From Microbacterium sp. (GTDB taxonomy: Bacteria; Actinomycetota; Actinomycetes; Actinomycetales; Microbacteriaceae), in assembly GCA_031286555.1 (NCBI GenBank), contig JAITUD010000233.1:1-33612 (forward strand): a stretch of DNA of 33,612 nucleotides. Direction: 5' to 3'. A program made the translations under genes and the position numbers. A model generated the notes under the pieces. The model ran no database searches and had not been told where the DNA came from. It saw nothing but the letters and a program-made list of their open reading frames with translations. Shown piece by piece: positions 23,447 through 31,010 of this stretch. Within the stretch, counting starts at the first letter, position 1, and each line of letters opens with the position of its first letter.

Positions 23447-24366
23447 CAGTGGGCCCCCTTGGAGGTGAATCGGGTGACGAACCAGGAGAGCACAGCGGCG
23501 AGGAGAGCGAGCAGAATCGATGCCGCCGCAGCCTGCGGGAGGTTGTTTCGCACGAAGGCGGCTTCATACGCCCACATGTTCGGCACCCACGTGCTGGTGA
23601 CGTTCGTGGTGACGGAGCTCAGGATCTTCGGCTCGGTGAACAGCTGAAGGGAGCCGATGACCGTGAAGAGCAGCGCGACGCTGATCGCCGGCCAGACCAG
23701 CGGAGTCTTGATCGACACTGCCGTGCGGATCTCACCCGCGCCGTCGACGCGCGCGGCCTCGAGCACCTCACGAGGCACGGCCTGAAGCGCGGTGAAGAGG
23801 ATGATCACGTTGTAGCCGGTCCATTCCCAGACCGAGATGTTCACCATCGAAGGCAGGACCAGATGGACGGACAGGAAATCGATCGAGATGCCTCCCGAGG
23901 CGAGCACGTTCACGATCGGACTCACTCCGGGCGAGTAGAGGTATGCCCAGATCAGGGCCGCGATGACGCCCGGGACCGCGTGGGGGAGGAAGAGCAGGAG
24001 CTGGAAGACACGGCGCAGCCGCGCGGCGGCGGCATCCAGCAGCAGAGCGAGGAGGAGCGCGGTGATCAGCAGCACCGGCACGTACAGCAGGCAGTACACG
24101 GCGAGCCTCGCGAAGCCCTGCACGAAGGTCTCGTTCGACAGGATCGTGGCGTAGTTCTCGAACCAGACGAACTCGGTCGTCGTTCCGCCGAAGCCCAGGC
24201 CGCTTCGCCGCTCGATGAACAGGCTCATCCCCACGGCGTAGATGATCGGGGTGATCATCGTGAGCACGAAGAGGACGAAGAACGGCACCAGGAAGAGCGC
24301 CGCGGTGCGTCCGCCGGTTCCGCGCAGACCACGCCGAGGTCGAGCGGCACGTGTGATGGAAGTCAT
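23446..24366 (-). CDS. Carbohydrate ABC transporter permease (MalF type)
   Basis: The product has 306 aa with six predicted membrane helices after a basic tail. The EAA loop is EAARVDGAGEIRTAVSIKTP. The region SLQLFTEPKILSSVTTNVTSTWVPNM replaces the usual YVLTGGGP segment, a variation seen in part of the family; it may reflect a different binding-protein partner. It follows the binding-protein gene across the hairpin at 24387-24422 and pairs with the 22532-23446 product. Confidence 0.92.
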   Translation of the reverse strand: MTSITRAARPRRGLRGTGGRTAALFLVPFFVLFVLTMITPIIYAVGMSLFIERRSGLGFGGTTTEFVWFENYATILSNETFVQGFARLAVYCLLYVPVLLITALLLALLLDAAAARLRRVFQLLLFLPHAVPGVIAALIWAYLYSPGVSPIVNVLASGGISIDFLSVHLVLPSMVNISVWEWTGYNVIILFTALQAVPREVLEAARVDGAGEIRTAVSIKTPLVWPAISVALLFTVIGSLQLFTEPKILSSVTTNVTSTWVPNMWAYEAAFVRNNLPQAAAASILLALLAAVLSWFVTRFTSKGAH

Positions 24367-24386
24367 GTCGAACCTTCAGATCTGAC

Positions 24387-24422
24387 CGGTGTGGCCCGGG
24401 ACTCGGTGCCCGGGCCACACCG
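24387..24422 (-). terminator. Strong intercistronic hairpin after binding-protein gene
   Basis: There is a perfect 14-base-pair stem, CGGTGTGGCCCGGG (24387-24400) with CCCGGGCCACACCG (24409-24422), and an 8-base loop, directly after the binding-protein stop and before the permease genes. Such hairpins commonly stabilise the binding-protein mRNA or partly terminate, so more binding protein than permease is made. Confidence 0.7.
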
Positions 24423-24430
24423 ATGGGCTG

Positions 24431-25735
24431 TTACTTCGCGATTTCCAGGCCGAGCTGCTTCAGCCCGGTGACGGTCGCCTTCTGGGTCTTCTCGACGGCG
24501 TCGCCGATGGTCGGCTCGCTCGCGACAGCGTCCGTCATGGCCGTGTAGGTCACCGAATAGCTCGGGCCCCAGGCCCAGGGGCGCAGGTGGGAGTACGCCT
24601 CATCGAACACCGCGTAGATGTCGTTCGCGTAGTAGTCGGTCGGAGCCACGGCCTTGGCGGCGTCGTTGAGGCCGGGGTAGGCGAGGTATGTCGTGCCCAC
24701 GGCGCCACGCGCTGTTACGGATTCCGGCGTGGTGGTCAGCCACTCGAGAAAGACGGCAGCCGCCTCGGGATTCTTGCTGGTCTTCGGGATGGTGAAGCTC
24801 GTGCCGCCGTTCAGTGCGCCGCCGGGCTTGCCACTCTCGGTCGGAGGAAGCGCGGCGATCCACTTGCCCTGCTGGTTCGCCGGTTCGGTGCGGCGTTTGA
24901 GTGACGATGCGCTCCAGGAGCCGGCCAACCAGCTCGCGACGGTGTCGTTCTGCAGGTCCGCGACCCACTCGTCGTTCAACCCGGGCTGCTTCTTCACGAG
25001 GCCCTCATCGATGAGTTTCTGCCACCAGTCGGCGGCCTTCATGGTCTCCTTGTCGTCGATCGTGACCTTCCACTTGTCGTCCTTGACAGCGAACCAGGTG
25101 GCCCCGGCCGTCCAGGCGATCGAAGCGAGCTGAGGCTCGCTGGTGAAGAAGCTCCCCAGGTACGCGTCGGGGTTCCAGGCCTTGACGGCCTTGGCGGCCT
25201 GTTCGTACTCGTCCCAGGACTTCGGCACCTCGTTCACGCCGGCCGCCTCGAGGATGTCCTGGCGGTACCACATGATGCTCGGGGGTGCGTCGTAGGGCAT
25301 GGCGTAGGTCTGGTCGGCGAAGCTGACGAGGGATCGGATGTTCTTCGGGTACTTGCCGAGGGTCTTCGCGGAGATGAGTTCATCGAGGGGCGTCAACTGC
25401 CCGGAAGACACGAAGTCGGTGAGGCTGGGGTACTCGATTCCCACGACGTCGGGGCCGGTGCCCGAGCCGATCGCAGCCGAGAGCTTGGTGTAGCCGCCGG
25501 ATGCCGCCTGTGGGATCTCCTCGAATGTGACCTTGATGTCGGGATGGGTGGCATTGAAGGCCGCGGCGACGTCAGCCATCCCGCTCAGCGAGGACCAGAA
25601 GGTGATGTCTCCCTTCGGTGCTTCCTTCGCGCTCTTCGAAGCAGGCGGTGAGGCAGCGGGAGAGGAACAGCCGGCCAGCAGCGCGCCGGTGGCGACGGCT
25701 GCCGTGACGGCGACGAGGACTCGGCGCAATGACAT
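24431..25735 (-). CDS. Carbohydrate ABC transporter substrate-binding lipoprotein (family 1)
   Basis: The product has 434 aa. The lipoprotein signal ends LLAGCSSP with Cys23. Landmarks are ITFWSSLSGMADVAAAFNAT, VVGIEYPSLTDFVSSGQLTPLDEL, YAMPYDAPPSIMWYRQDILEAAGV, and WAWGPSYSVTYTAM near the end. The ATG at 25735 is chosen because AAAGGAG lies 9 bases upstream; the frame is open to 25870 but runs through the promoter and the regulator stop. It is the first gene of operon E, ahead of both permeases and the dehydrogenase. The operator motif at 25825-25840 lies about 90 bases before its start. Confidence 0.92.
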   Translation of the reverse strand: MSLRRVLVAVTAAVATGALLAGCSSPAASPPASKSAKEAPKGDITFWSSLSGMADVAAAFNATHPDIKVTFEEIPQAASGGYTKLSAAIGSGTGPDVVGIEYPSLTDFVSSGQLTPLDELISAKTLGKYPKNIRSLVSFADQTYAMPYDAPPSIMWYRQDILEAAGVNEVPKSWDEYEQAAKAVKAWNPDAYLGSFFTSEPQLASIAWTAGATWFAVKDDKWKVTIDDKETMKAADWWQKLIDEGLVKKQPGLNDEWVADLQNDTVASWLAGSWSASSLKRRTEPANQQGKWIAALPPTESGKPGGALNGGTSFTIPKTSKNPEAAAVFLEWLTTTPESVTARGAVGTTYLAYPGLNDAAKAVAPTDYYANDIYAVFDEAYSHLRPWAWGPSYSVTYTAMTDAVASEPTIGDAVEKTQKATVTGLKQLGLEIAK

Positions 25736-25815
25736 GAAGGGGTTCTCCTTTGAATCGAAACCTTGCTGTGCCTCCCTCATCCTGGGGGAGGTGCAGTCGG
25801 ACGCAAAGGTGAACG

Positions 25816-25840
25816 TGTCAAAGTTAACAGAACCCAACAT
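25816..25840 (-). promoter_or_regulatory. Promoter -35 box and operator motif upstream of operon E
   Basis: Read on the minus strand, the motif ATGTTGGGTTCTGTTA (25840-25825) is followed by a perfect -35 TTGACA (25821-25816). A good -10 box at the right distance is not evident. The 16-base motif recurs with one change, in the same orientation relative to the downstream gene, at 27021-27036. It is the likely target of the regulator encoded at 25845-26924. Confidence 0.65.
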
Positions 25841-25844
25841 TTGG

Positions 25845-26924
25845 TCAGCGCACAGTGGACTCCCGGACATGCAGTGTCGGGAGGAGCGACATTCTCATCA
25901 CGGTGCTCGCGGCGCCCTCCTGCTGCCGCAGGCGGTCGACGCACAGCCGGAGGGCCGCGTGACCGAGTTCGCGCTTGGGCGGCGCGATCGCCGTCAGCGG
26001 CACGGTGGCGAAGGCCGCGACGTCGTCGTCGTAGGCGAGCACAGCGAAGTCCTCGGGTATGCGCAGTCCTCTCTCGAGGACCAGATCGGTGAAGGCCATG
26101 GCGACGGCGTCCCCCAGCAGGATCGCTGCGGTCATGCCAGAAGTGAGGCAGTCGTCCAACAGCGCCTCCAGCTCGGGCAGGATGACACCGTTGACCGAGG
26201 GGCGGGAGATCATGCGGGTCAAGCGGGACGAGGGCGCACCGGCGCTCATGGCGCGGTCGTATCCCGCCATCAACCCGGTCGTGGTGTTCGACCGACCGGC
26301 GGCGAGGGCGATTCTCTCGTTGCCGTTCTCCAGCAGGTGCCGGACTGCGATCTCGGCGCCATAGGCATGATCCGTACGGACCCATTCGAGTCGTCCCGCA
26401 ATCGCCTCGTCGACGGATCGCTCGACGATGACCACGGGGATGCGCGCGTTCTCGAGCAGCTGCTGCAGCGGAGTCGTCTCCTGGATGGGGTCGCGCGGCG
26501 TGACCATCAGCGCATCGACTCCGGAGGCGATGAGGCGCGTGGCCTGCCGGAGCTCCTCGTCCGGTGAGTAGCTGGTTCCGCCGACCACGAGTCGGCAGTT
26601 CGACTCGTTCGCGGCCTGACTCGCACCGCGGATGACTTCGGGGTAGTAGTAGTGCATGTTGGGGACGATCATGCCGATCGTCGCGACGGGTCTGCTCAGC
26701 ACATGTCCGTCGTTGCGGGCTTCAGGGGACTGCTGCTGGGCGACGGCCAGCGAGACCGCCCCGCCGTGCACCCGGGTCAGCAGGCCGCTTTCTTCGAGCG
26801 CGACGAGATCGCGCCACAGGGTCATCGTCGTGACCCCCATGCGCGCGGCGAGGGAAGTGGTGTGCAGGGATCCGCGCAGTTCAAGCTCACGCAGGATCCC
26901 GTCACGACGGGCGGCGGCGTGCAT
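25845..26924 (-). CDS. Hybrid regulator: DeoR-type HTH fused to LacI-type sensor domain
   Basis: The product has 359 aa. Residues 1-60 are a DeoR-type winged helix (RRDGILRELELRGSLHTTSL, VTTMTLWRDLVALEESGLLT, then the wing RVHGGAV at 51-57). Residues about 80-359 are a periplasmic-binding-protein-like domain of the LacI type: ATIGMIVPNMHYYYPEVIRG, VDALMVTPRD, IPVVIVERSVD, AILLGDAVAMAF and FAVLAYDDDVAAF. True DeoR proteins bind sugar phosphates through a different C-terminal domain, whereas this one should bind a sugar directly. ATG at 26924 has GGAGGAG 4 bases upstream; a GTG at 26963 is possible but unlikely. It is read in the same direction as operon E and ends just before its operator. A second operator copy lies upstream of its own start, before the divergent propeller gene. 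Confidence 0.88.
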   Translation of the reverse strand: MHAAARRDGILRELELRGSLHTTSLAARMGVTTMTLWRDLVALEESGLLTRVHGGAVSLAVAQQQSPEARNDGHVLSRPVATIGMIVPNMHYYYPEVIRGASQAANESNCRLVVGGTSYSPDEELRQATRLIASGVDALMVTPRDPIQETTPLQQLLENARIPVVIVERSVDEAIAGRLEWVRTDHAYGAEIAVRHLLENGNERIALAAGRSNTTTGLMAGYDRAMSAGAPSSRLTRMISRPSVNGVILPELEALLDDCLTSGMTAAILLGDAVAMAFTDLVLERGLRIPEDFAVLAYDDDVAAFATVPLTAIAPPKRELGHAALRLCVDRLRQQEGAASTVMRMSLLPTLHVRESTVR

Positions 26925-27020
26925 AGGTCTCCTCCGGGCCGAGAAAGCAACAATATACAACACGACGTTCGACGGGATCGGAACGGCTGATGAGCCGTGC
27001 AGGTCTGCTCGCGGGAACCG

Positions 27021-27036
27021 ATGTTCGGTTCTGTTA
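27021..27036 (+). promoter_or_regulatory. Operator motif upstream of the propeller gene, copy 2
   Basis: ATGTTCGGTTCTGTTA differs from the motif at 25825-25840 in one of 16 bases and points towards the downstream gene in the same way. It overlaps a larger inverted repeat, GAACCGA-TGT-TCGGTTC (27015-27031). On the opposite strand a possible -10 TATATT for the regulator gene lies at 26957-26952. The 221-base gap 26925-27145 holds no gene. Confidence 0.7.
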
Positions 27037-27145
27037 GGTATCGGCCGGTTCGCTTGCCTTCGCGCAGCGCCCTGACTTGAGTGGCCTGAACCTCCGGCTC
27101 TTCAGCGGCCGGTCGATGACGACCTCGAGGAAGGACCACGACGCT

Positions 27146-29167
27146 GTGAACGAGATGAGCATCTCCCGGCGACAGTTGATCAAGATGACCGGAGCAGGCG
27201 TGACCGTGGCCGCGCTCGGCGTGGCGGTGGGCGCGCCATCCGCCTTCGGAGCGTCGAGTGGGGTGGGGCAGGCCCCGCGCACGACGATCACGGATCTGGG
27301 TCCTGCACACGTGGCGTTCTCCCTCATGAGCGGAGTGAAGGTCGGCGAGGTGATGTACATCGGCTCACGGAATCTGTCGCCGACGCGTATAGCGGCTTAT
27401 CACCTCCCCTCGAAGAAGGTCATCGCGAGCACAACTCTCGGGCCGGGCAAATTCGTGCAGGGCATGGCCGCCGATCCTTCAGGCCGCCACCTCTATGCAG
27501 GCATCGTGTACGACAAGGACACGGATCAGCCGAATCTCTTCTGCTGGGATCTCACGACGCCAGAGGTCCCGGCGACGGCAGTCGCGCGGATCCCCGGGCT
27601 CGACGTCCGGCGAGTCACCGTCGCGCCGGACGGCATGGTCTACGTCGTCGGCATGGAGGCTGATCCCGGTATCTGGGAGGTTGATCCGCGCACCGGCTCA
27701 TTCATGAACATCGGCATTCCCGACCCGAACGCGACCCAGTCCCGCGCAGTCGCCGCCACTGATACGACCGTGTACTTCGGCGCGGGCAGCAATCTCTCCG
27801 GAGGTGACGGCGCGAGCAAGGCGTCGCTGTTCGCCGTGGATCGCGCCACTCATCAGATCACCCCGATCCTGCCTGCCGCGATGGCGGAGGCCGATGCTGT
27901 GCGCGACATCGAGGTCATCGGAGACCGCCTCTACGTCGGCACCGAGGGGTCGAGCGAATTCGGAAAGTTCGGTTATGTCGAGCTCGCGAATCCGACGGTG
28001 TCCGGGGTCTTCGAGACGGACGGGAAGAGTGTCAAGCTCTTCCGCGAGCACGACGGGACCATCTACTTCGCCGCCGGCGGAGGCGTGAGCGGCTTCTCCG
28101 TCGCGGAGCGCGTCGTCGTCGATGTCGATACCCAGGGAATCAGCCTGGGCGAGATCTGGGGGCTCGACTACGACGCCGGGCAGGTCGTCGTGGTCTCGGC
28201 AGGCGGGTACATCGCGGAGGTCGACCCGACGAGCGGAGGCGTCCTCAAGACGGATCTGGTCGAGGCGGGGGCGCCATCGGATCTTCAGCTCGGCATGAGC
28301 ATCGCCGTCGGTGGCGGCTACATCTATGTCGGTGGAAACGGCAGCATGGCCCGGCATTCACTGGCAGACGGTGTCGTCACGAGCCTGGAGTTCCCCGGCG
28401 AATCCAAGGACGGGGTGGTTGTCGACGGCGTCCTCTACACGGGGCAGTACAGCTCGGAAGGCATCTGGAGCTACGACCCGCGCACCGGGGAGCCCCCGCA
28501 CCAGGCGATCGACCTGCCGCAGGAGCAGAACCGCCCGCAGGACGTGTACTGGGATGACGTGAATCGTCTCCTGCTCGTCGGCGTGCAGTGCGACAGTCAG
28601 GGCGGTGGCTCGCTGGCGATCTACGACCCCGTGACGGATCGCGTCGACCTCCACGTCAATCCCTTCGATCAATATCAGATGGTGCGCACCGTCACGGCGA
28701 GCAAGGGAATCGCCTACCTCGGAGGCGAGAACCCCTACAAGACTGGGCCGCGCGGTGAGGTCTCCGCGTGGGATCCGGTGTCGGGGAAGCAGCTCTGGCG
28801 AATCGATCCCGAGGTGGAGCGCGGAGGCATCACCAACATCGTCGTCAATGGTCGCTACCTGTACTGCCTGTGTGTGAAGGGCGAGTTCTTCGTGGTCGAC
28901 CTGCCGACGCGGCAGATCGTGCACCGGGCCGATCTCGGCAAGTCGCTCGTGCCGGGTCAGGCCACCCTCATCCTCAGCCGCGGCACCGTGTACGGGGTGT
29001 CTGCAGCGTCGATGTTCGCGTTCGATCGTAAGACGTTCGAGATGTCGGTCGTCATCCCGGACCTGAATGGTGAGTGGTACAGCATGCCGCGAGTCGATGC
29101 GGATGCCGATGGCGTGCTGTACACGCTGCGGCATCGCAACCTGGTCAAAGTCGACGACCATCGATGA
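27146..29167 (+). CDS. Tat-exported beta-propeller protein of unknown function (about 14 blade repeats)
   Basis: The product has 673 aa. The twin-arginine signal is SRRQLIK (residues 7-13) followed by a hydrophobic stretch GVTVAALGVAVGA and a likely cleavage near 33-37. The rest is a chain of about 14 repeats of 40-50 residues, each with a strand such as VLYTGQY or TVYFGAG followed by an IWEVDPRTG- or AWDPVSG-type turn, as in YVTN/PQQ-like propellers. Fourteen blades would make two seven-bladed propellers. No catalytic motif that I recognise is present. The GTG at 27146 is chosen because GAGGAAGGA (27127-27135) is 10 bases upstream; starts at 27077 and 27116 would put the Tat motif too far inside. 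Tat export means it folds in the cytosol, perhaps with a cofactor. It shares an operator motif with operon E. Possible roles are glycan binding, lyase or dehydrogenase; undecided. Confidence 0.83.
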   Translation: MNEMSISRRQLIKMTGAGVTVAALGVAVGAPSAFGASSGVGQAPRTTITDLGPAHVAFSLMSGVKVGEVMYIGSRNLSPTRIAAYHLPSKKVIASTTLGPGKFVQGMAADPSGRHLYAGIVYDKDTDQPNLFCWDLTTPEVPATAVARIPGLDVRRVTVAPDGMVYVVGMEADPGIWEVDPRTGSFMNIGIPDPNATQSRAVAATDTTVYFGAGSNLSGGDGASKASLFAVDRATHQITPILPAAMAEADAVRDIEVIGDRLYVGTEGSSEFGKFGYVELANPTVSGVFETDGKSVKLFREHDGTIYFAAGGGVSGFSVAERVVVDVDTQGISLGEIWGLDYDAGQVVVVSAGGYIAEVDPTSGGVLKTDLVEAGAPSDLQLGMSIAVGGGYIYVGGNGSMARHSLADGVVTSLEFPGESKDGVVVDGVLYTGQYSSEGIWSYDPRTGEPPHQAIDLPQEQNRPQDVYWDDVNRLLLVGVQCDSQGGGSLAIYDPVTDRVDLHVNPFDQYQMVRTVTASKGIAYLGGENPYKTGPRGEVSAWDPVSGKQLWRIDPEVERGGITNIVVNGRYLYCLCVKGEFFVVDLPTRQIVHRADLGKSLVPGQATLILSRGTVYGVSAASMFAFDRKTFEMSVVIPDLNGEWYSMPRVDADADGVLYTLRHRNLVKVDDHR

Positions 29168-29238
29168 GCACACGCGCGACGAGCACGAGGGTTCGCCCCT
29201 TCGGAACGATCGCGTGCCGCGTGGCAGGCATGACGAGA

Positions 29239-30132
29239 TCAGTGAGTCGGTGCGACGGCGCACCCTGACTGTCGACTCCGGTACGCGGCCTCCACGATCG
29301 AGACGGTGGTGAGGACTTCCGCGGACGGCACATTCGGAACTCCTGTGCGGCACGCGTTCACGATGCTCTCCAGCAATCCATGCAGCATCGCAGGTCTCGC
29401 TTCGATGTCGAACGCGGCCGCGCGAGCATGGCCGTTGATCGTCCCTCTCGTATGCGCATGCCAGACCGAGGAGCCGCTGAGAGTTGCGCTTCTGCCGTCT
29501 GCCCAGCCCAGCACCGTCGTGTCGCCCGTGGCATCGACCGTCGTGCAACCTGGACCGAGTGCAGCGACAGCGAGGTCGACGAGGTGCACTCCGTACCAGG
29601 CGAGCAACGGATGGTGGGGCATCGTCGGGAGCGCGCCGTCCAGTTCGATCCGCATTGCGGGGCCGTCGAGCCGGCCGAGGGCCGTGCGGAACTCGGATGC
29701 GAAGCGTTTGGGCGAGCCGGCGAGCATGAGCGTTCCGTACTCGCGCGCGAGGGCGAGCATGTCCACAGCCTCGCTGGTGGTGGCGGCGAATCTCGTGTCG
29801 ATGTACACAGGTCTGCCCGCCGGGGCCACCTGCCGCAGCAGCTCTGGATGCGTGCGCTGGTCGCTTGAGACGATGAGCAGCGCATCGCAGATGTCGGCGA
29901 CACCTTCGGGGTCGTCGAGGAACGGGACACCGAGGCGTGCGAGGTCGGACGCGAACTGATCGTTGCGGTCGCGGCTGGGCGGGAAGTCACTCACGGTCGG
30001 CCCCTGCCAAGCGGCGGCGATGCGGGCGCCGGGGACGGCGCCGTGGACGCCGTCGCCAAGCAGCCTCGTGAACGATGGAGCGTGCGACGAGTCCACCCCG
30101 ATCAGCCCGAATCGCAGCGGCTCGGTCGTCAT
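29239..30132 (-). CDS. Gfo/Idh/MocA-like oxidoreductase with atypical active site
   Basis: The product has 297 aa, somewhat shorter than the usual 330-400. The N-terminal Rossmann region reads FGLIGVDSSHAPSF (8-21), without a normal GxGxxG. In place of the catalytic EKP motif after the GRPVY strand is IDTRF (111-115). The C-terminal domain keeps HLVDL (183-187), matching the H-x-x-D pair of the family. The GVDSSHA-type start resembles a divergent subgroup I know only from genome annotations. Standard members oxidise sugar hydroxyls with NAD(P)+; lacking the EKP lysine, this one may be a lyase, an isomerase or a non-redox protein. The ATG overlaps the upstream permease stop by 4 bases, so it belongs to importer F. 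It is convergent with the propeller gene; the 71-base gap has only a weak hairpin. Confidence 0.75.
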   Translation of the reverse strand: MTTEPLRFGLIGVDSSHAPSFTRLLGDGVHGAVPGARIAAAWQGPTVSDFPPSRDRNDQFASDLARLGVPFLDDPEGVADICDALLIVSSDQRTHPELLRQVAPAGRPVYIDTRFAATTSEAVDMLALAREYGTLMLAGSPKRFASEFRTALGRLDGPAMRIELDGALPTMPHHPLLAWYGVHLVDLAVAALGPGCTTVDATGDTTVLGWADGRSATLSGSSVWHAHTRGTINGHARAAAFDIEARPAMLHGLLESIVNACRTGVPNVPSAEVLTTVSIVEAAYRSRQSGCAVAPTH

Positions 30133-31010
30133 CCCTTCACCCCGGATGATGTGATGCTGTCGACGATGTGGCGCTGCAGGAAGAGGAAGATGATCAGGCA
30201 GGGGATGAAGCTGATCAGCGCCGCCGCCATGATGTTCGACGTCGAGATCTGTTCGGTGTCGAGCGAAGCGAGTCCGACGGTCAGCGTTCTCGCTGCATCC
30301 GATTGGCCGATGATGAGCGGCCAGAGCAGGTCATTCCAGTGCCAGAGGAACACGAAGATCGCGAGCGTCGCGAGCACCGGCTTGATCAGGGGAAGCACGA
30401 TCGTGACGAACGTGCGCCACTCGCCGGCGCCGTCGATGCGCGCGGCGTCGAAGATCTCCTCCGGCAGGTCGCGCACGAACTGACGGATCAGGAACACCGC
30501 CTGCGCGTTCGCCAGAGTGGGCAGGATCAGACCCCACAACGTGTTCACGCCACCCCACCCCGCGACCATGATGAACATGGGGATCAGGCTGGCCTGCATC
30601 GGAACCATCAGCGTCGCGATGATCGACCACAGCAGCACATTGCGTCCGGGGAACCGCTTGCGTGCGAGCGCGTAAGCGGCCATCGACGCGGTGAGCAGGA
30701 TGACGACGACGGAGACGACAGAGTAGGCGATCGAGTTCCACAGCCAGAGCGGGAATGCACCGACGTTGAAGATGCGCAGCAGGTTGTCGAACGTGAGTGT
30801 CTCGGGCCACGCGTAGGGGATGGTCCGTTCGTGCTCTGGAGAGAGGGCCAGGATGACGATCGCGATCAGTGGAGCCACCGTGAACAGCGAGATGACTGAT
30901 AGGGCGAGCACCGGCATCCAGCGCTTTCGCGGTCGCCGCCGCGGGGCGGACGCACCTGCGCGCGGTGCCGGGGGTTCGGTGGTCGGGGCGGGGATCAGGG
31001 TCGAGGTCAT
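30129..31010 (-). CDS. Carbohydrate ABC transporter permease (MalG type)
   Basis: The product has 293 aa. A Pro/Arg-rich cytosolic tail of about 30 residues precedes six predicted membrane helices. The EAA loop is DAARIDGAGEWRTFVTIVLP, and the protein ends VDSITSSGVKG. ATGA overlaps join it to the permease before it and to the oxidoreductase gene after it, so three genes are translationally coupled. It forms the channel of importer F with the 31007-31918 product. Confidence 0.93.
   Translation of the reverse strand: MTSTLIPAPTTEPPAPRAGASAPRRRPRKRWMPVLALSVISLFTVAPLIAIVILALSPEHERTIPYAWPETLTFDNLLRIFNVGAFPLWLWNSIAYSVVSVVVILLTASMAAYALARKRFPGRNVLLWSIIATLMVPMQASLIPMFIMVAGWGGVNTLWGLILPTLANAQAVFLIRQFVRDLPEEIFDAARIDGAGEWRTFVTIVLPLIKPVLATLAIFVFLWHWNDLLWPLIIGQSDAARTLTVGLASLDTEQISTSNIMAAALISFIPCLIIFLFLQRHIVDSITSSGVKG

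Noticed and set aside
25766-25796. Inverted repeat in the leader of operon E (CCTCCC ... GGGAGG) as an attenuator
   Set aside because: On the transcribed RNA two of the outer pairs become C-A mismatches and no T-run follows. It may be chance in a C/G-rich leader.
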